Assembly (NCBI GenBank): GCA_963842305.1
Contig: CAWJFW010000002.1
Coordinates: 1,194,434-1,258,433 of the forward strand
Length of the DNA stretch: 64,000 nt
Direction of reading: 5' to 3'
DNA from: JAIBJN01 sp963842305
GTDB lineage: Bacteria > Actinomycetota > Thermoleophilia > Gaiellales > Gaiellaceae
The notes below the pieces were generated by a model. That model saw only the letters and a list, made by a program, of their open reading frames with translations, searched no databases and had not been told where the DNA came from. This document shows positions 61,467-64,000 of the stretch, one piece after another. A program made the position numbers and the translations under genes. Positions within the stretch are counted from its first letter, which is position 1. Every line of letters begins with the position of its first letter.

Positions 61467-62651
61467 ATGGCGACCGCTGCCCGGACTGAGTACGGCCGGT
61501 TCGACTTCCGGCTGTTGGACGAGGACGAACAGCGGGCGAAACGCCTTCACGAGTCGAGCATCATCATCGATCTGCACTTTCAGGGTCCGTGCTCGCCCGA
61601 CGTGTGGTCGGCCGAGCTCCTGGCCGAGCTCGACGACGAGATCGGCCGCCAGACGCGCACCCCGGGCGGCGACGACATGGACGTTGCCCTTCGCTTCCTG
61701 CTCGAGAGGGCCCTGCGCGGCGACTTTCCCCTGTACCACGAGCTTTTTCTCCTCTCGGGCGCAACCACGGGGCTCGCCGAGGGTCGACTGGACGGCGAGC
61801 GGCAGTTGCTCGAGGACGCTTTCCTCGCTTCCCGGGTCGCGAGCCACTTCACGTGGGCACGCCGCGCCAGGTCTGCGGCGGACATCCGGGCCGCGAAGCA
61901 GGCGAACCAGATCGCCTACTGGGGCATGTGCTGGTTGAACCTTCTCCGTCCCGACGATCTAGCCCTAGTGGAGGTCGCACACGAGCTTGGAGTTATGGAC
62001 GTCGTCGAGCTCGCCTACAACCGCCAGAACTTCATCGGCGCTGGGTGCACCGAGCTGCACGACCCGGGCCTGAGTGACTTCGGCCTGCAGTTCGTTCGGC
62101 GCTGCAACGACGTCGGCATCATCGTCGACACGGCCCACAGCGGTCGTCAAACGACCCTCGACGCCTGCCGGGCTTCGCGAAGCCCGGTGGTCGCCACCCA
62201 TACGGGCGCGGCGACGCTCTACGAGCACGACCGGTCGAAGAGCGACGAGGAGCTCCGGGCGATCGCAGGCTCCGGCGGCGTCATCGGCGTCTTCGCGATT
62301 CCCTTCTTTCTCGGCCCACCGAGCGGAACGCCGCCGACGATCGAGCTCATGCTCGACCACATCGACTACGTCGTTCAGCTCGTGGGCTGGCAGCACGCTG
62401 CCATCGGCAGCGACTGGCCGCTCGCTCTTCCGGAAGGAATCCTCCGGGCCCTCCTCCTCCCCTTGGCCGCATCACTCGGCTTCCGCGACGAACACGGCAT
62501 CGATGTCACTGCGGCACTCGAGGGCTTCCGTGATCCTCGCGACCTGCTGAACGTCACACGGGGGCTCGTCTCGCGAGGCTACACCGACGAGCAGATCAGG
62601 GGCATCCTCGGGGAGAACTTCCTCCGGGTCTTCGAGGACGTGCACGGCTAG
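61467..62651 (+). CDS. Divergent M19-like protein with altered metal site, 394 aa
   Basis: GTG 61464 and ATG 61467 are adjacent codons; ATG is taken. First-strand motif is Asp35-Leu-His37-Phe-Gln39 (IIIDLHFQGPC) where M19 has DxHxD, so one ligand Asp is Gln, and the bridging Glu region (YWGMCWLNLL) is also changed. Later ligands are kept: DTAHSGRQTT, ATHTGAAT, AIGSDWP. Same subfamily as 27661-28842 (shared QGPC, NVTRGLVSRGY, GENFLRVF). 171 nt after the lyase gene. Confidence 0.88.
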   Translation: MATAARTEYGRFDFRLLDEDEQRAKRLHESSIIIDLHFQGPCSPDVWSAELLAELDDEIGRQTRTPGGDDMDVALRFLLERALRGDFPLYHELFLLSGATTGLAEGRLDGERQLLEDAFLASRVASHFTWARRARSAADIRAAKQANQIAYWGMCWLNLLRPDDLALVEVAHELGVMDVVELAYNRQNFIGAGCTELHDPGLSDFGLQFVRRCNDVGIIVDTAHSGRQTTLDACRASRSPVVATHTGAATLYEHDRSKSDEELRAIAGSGGVIGVFAIPFFLGPPSGTPPTIELMLDHIDYVVQLVGWQHAAIGSDWPLALPEGILRALLLPLAASLGFRDEHGIDVTAALEGFRDPRDLLNVTRGLVSRGYTDEQIRGILGENFLRVFEDVHG

Positions 62652-62691
62652 GAGGCTTGTAGGTCTTGTCGGAGCCAGCGAAGGAGGATCC

Positions 62692-63783
62692 ATGGATGTC
62701 TTGATGTTCGGCGACACCCTGCGATTGGCGGACCTCCGCCACGTCGTCCCGCTCGCCCTGGGCGACCCGCTCATCTACGCCGAGCAAGATGGTCGGCGAA
62801 CCGTCTTCACCTATTCGATCGAGACCCCACGCGTCCGAGAGCTCGATGGGCTCGAGGTCGTTCCGTACGAGGAGCTCGGACTCGACGAGCTCCACGCTCG
62901 AGGCCTCACGACCCGGGAGGCGATGCTCGAGCTCCTCCGGCGTGCTTGCGGCTCGCTCGGACTCGAAGAGGCGGCGGTTCCTGACGGCTTTCCTCTGGCG
63001 GCGGCCGACTTGCTGCGCGAGGAAGGGGTTTCCGTTCGGACCGACGCTGCGCTCTTCACCGGGCGGCGACGCGTGAAGACGGCGGGCGAGATCGAGGGGA
63101 TCCGGCGCGCCCAGGCGGCGACGGAGCTGGCCATGACGACAATCCGTGACGCAGTTCAGTCCGGCGGCGAGATCAGCTCAGAGTCGCTCCGAGCCGAGGC
63201 ACGCCGCGAGACGTCGGGAGCGAACGTCTTCTTCGAGTACATGATCGTCGCCCATGGCGCGCAGTCGGCCTCCGTTCACGACGCCGGTTCCGGCCCAATC
63301 GCCCCGGGCGAGCCGATCGTGGTCGACCTCGGCGTCCGCGACGAGCGCTCCGGCGCCTGGTCGGACATGACGAGAACGTTCTGCATCGGCGACCCACCGG
63401 AGGAGCTCGTTTCCTACCAACGCGTGTGCCGGCAAGCACTCAAGCACGTCACCCCCATGGTACGGCCCGGAGTGAACTGCGAGGAGCTCTACCGAGCGGC
63501 CGATGCGGTCATCGCGGAGGCCGGCTACCCGACCTTGCTGATCAAGGAGCCCGGCACCGTGCTGGAGAACGGCTTCTTCCACACTCTCGGGCATGGCGTC
63601 GGCCTCGAGATCCACGAGCCGCCCTCTCTTGGCCCGAACGGAGAAGACCTCGTCGCCGGCGACGTGATCACGATCGAACCGGGTGTCTATTACCAGGGGT
63701 TTGGGGGCTGCCGTCTCGAAGACCTCGTCCTTGTTACTGACGAGAGCTACGAACTGCTAACCGACTTCCCGTACGACCTCTAG
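62692..63783 (+). CDS. M24 metallopeptidase (Xaa-Pro dipeptidase type), 363 aa
   Basis: GAAGGAGG precedes ATG 62692. Metal ligands: Asp residues in VVDLGVRDERSGAWSDMTRT, His in TLGHGVGLEIHEPP, Glu in TIEPGVYYQG and Glu in CRLEDLVLV. The N-terminal creatinase-like domain is shortened and diverged (MDVLMFGDTLRLADLRHVVP). Last gene of the plus-strand run; 40 nt after the M19-like gene. Confidence 0.94.
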   Translation: MDVLMFGDTLRLADLRHVVPLALGDPLIYAEQDGRRTVFTYSIETPRVRELDGLEVVPYEELGLDELHARGLTTREAMLELLRRACGSLGLEEAAVPDGFPLAAADLLREEGVSVRTDAALFTGRRRVKTAGEIEGIRRAQAATELAMTTIRDAVQSGGEISSESLRAEARRETSGANVFFEYMIVAHGAQSASVHDAGSGPIAPGEPIVVDLGVRDERSGAWSDMTRTFCIGDPPEELVSYQRVCRQALKHVTPMVRPGVNCEELYRAADAVIAEAGYPTLLIKEPGTVLENGFFHTLGHGVGLEIHEPPSLGPNGEDLVAGDVITIEPGVYYQGFGGCRLEDLVLVTDESYELLTDFPYDL

Positions 63784-64000
63784 CCGCGACTCGCCAGTAG
63801 AAGATTCTTGACAGCCGATCGTGGTTTGACGGCGACTTGTCGCGTTCACCTGGCACCGATTTCCGAGCGGTGAGCTGAACGAGAGCCGGAACCTTCTACT
63901 GGAGTTTGTACCGACTTCAGCGGCCCGACCGGTCGCCAAGCGGCGCGGACTGGACGGAACCATGCACATTCGCACCCAACGGTGCCCCCTGCTTCAGACC

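Noticed and set aside
53791..63814. Shared TTCTTGACAG at 53791 and 63805 as a common promoter element
   Set aside because: The same 10-mer also occurs inside the SBP coding region near 30589, and no matching -10 box follows consistently; likely chance.

Overview
The window is high-GC DNA with actinobacterial gene content: a WhiG/FliA-type sigma factor, TypA, an EF-G-like GTPase, a MaoC hydratase, GntR/FCD control, lipoprotein-type substrate-binding proteins and many GTG starts. A soil actinobacterium is the best reading, possibly class Thermoleophilia; that placement is inference. Genes are mostly tightly packed, with many ATGA and GTGA stop/start overlaps.

Region 1 (1-13.2 kb) looks like layered insertions at one tRNA gene. 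An intact tRNA-Gly(GCC) lies at 13109-13182 (minus). Copies of its 3' end, three of them next to a terminator-like hairpin or half of one, recur at 1969-1992, 8321-8362 and 10535-10576. Pairs of a short direct repeat and integrase remnants lie beside them. The segments between carry small accessory enzymes (GFA-like protein, two DHFR/RibD-like reductases, DUF899, a covalent-FAD oxidase, DUF202), a truncated acetyltransferase, an unusual flavin monooxygenase fused to a cytochrome b5 domain, and, unexpectedly, typA. A type IV prepilin gene sits just outside the leftmost copy.

Region 2 (13.2-20.8 kb) is chromosomal backbone: RNase H, aldehyde dehydrogenase, MaoC hydratase, MFS transporter, two small conserved proteins, an EF-G-like GTPase, a sigma factor and tRNA-Trp.

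Region 3 (20.8-27.5 kb) is a decayed mobile island next to tRNA-Trp: a frameshifted tyrosine recombinase, excisionase-like and other HTH genes, a SWIM zinc-finger protein, a Rep-like winged-helix protein, two ribbon-helix-helix genes with a cluster of GTGGAAC repeats, then small membrane proteins, a frameshifted DUF6941-like gene and a lipoprotein.

Region 4 (27.7-63.8 kb) is the main feature: a 36-kb group of blocks devoted to peptide and amino-acid use. It holds one canonical M19 dipeptidase and two divergent M19 proteins that lack metal ligands, two S12 serine hydrolases, an S9 and an S9A prolyl-oligopeptidase, two M24 Xaa-Pro peptidases, a prolidase-type amidohydrolase, an amidase, a gamma-glutamyltransferase-like enzyme, a broken CocE/S15 hydrolase, a complete heterotetrameric sarcosine oxidase (soxD-A-G-B), a D-amino-acid dehydrogenase-like enzyme and an aspartase-like lyase. 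A complete oligopeptide ABC importer (two permeases and a fused double ATPase) comes with two paralogous binding proteins. A GntR/FCD regulator and a near-perfect operator-like palindrome sit at the sox promoter. The mix suggests import and breakdown of peptides rich in D-, imino- or N-methyl residues; that substrate assignment is inference. Three genes at 27.7-32.0 kb (divergent M19, S12, binding protein) are visibly AT-richer than the rest and look like a foreign second copy of functions also present nearby in high-GC form.
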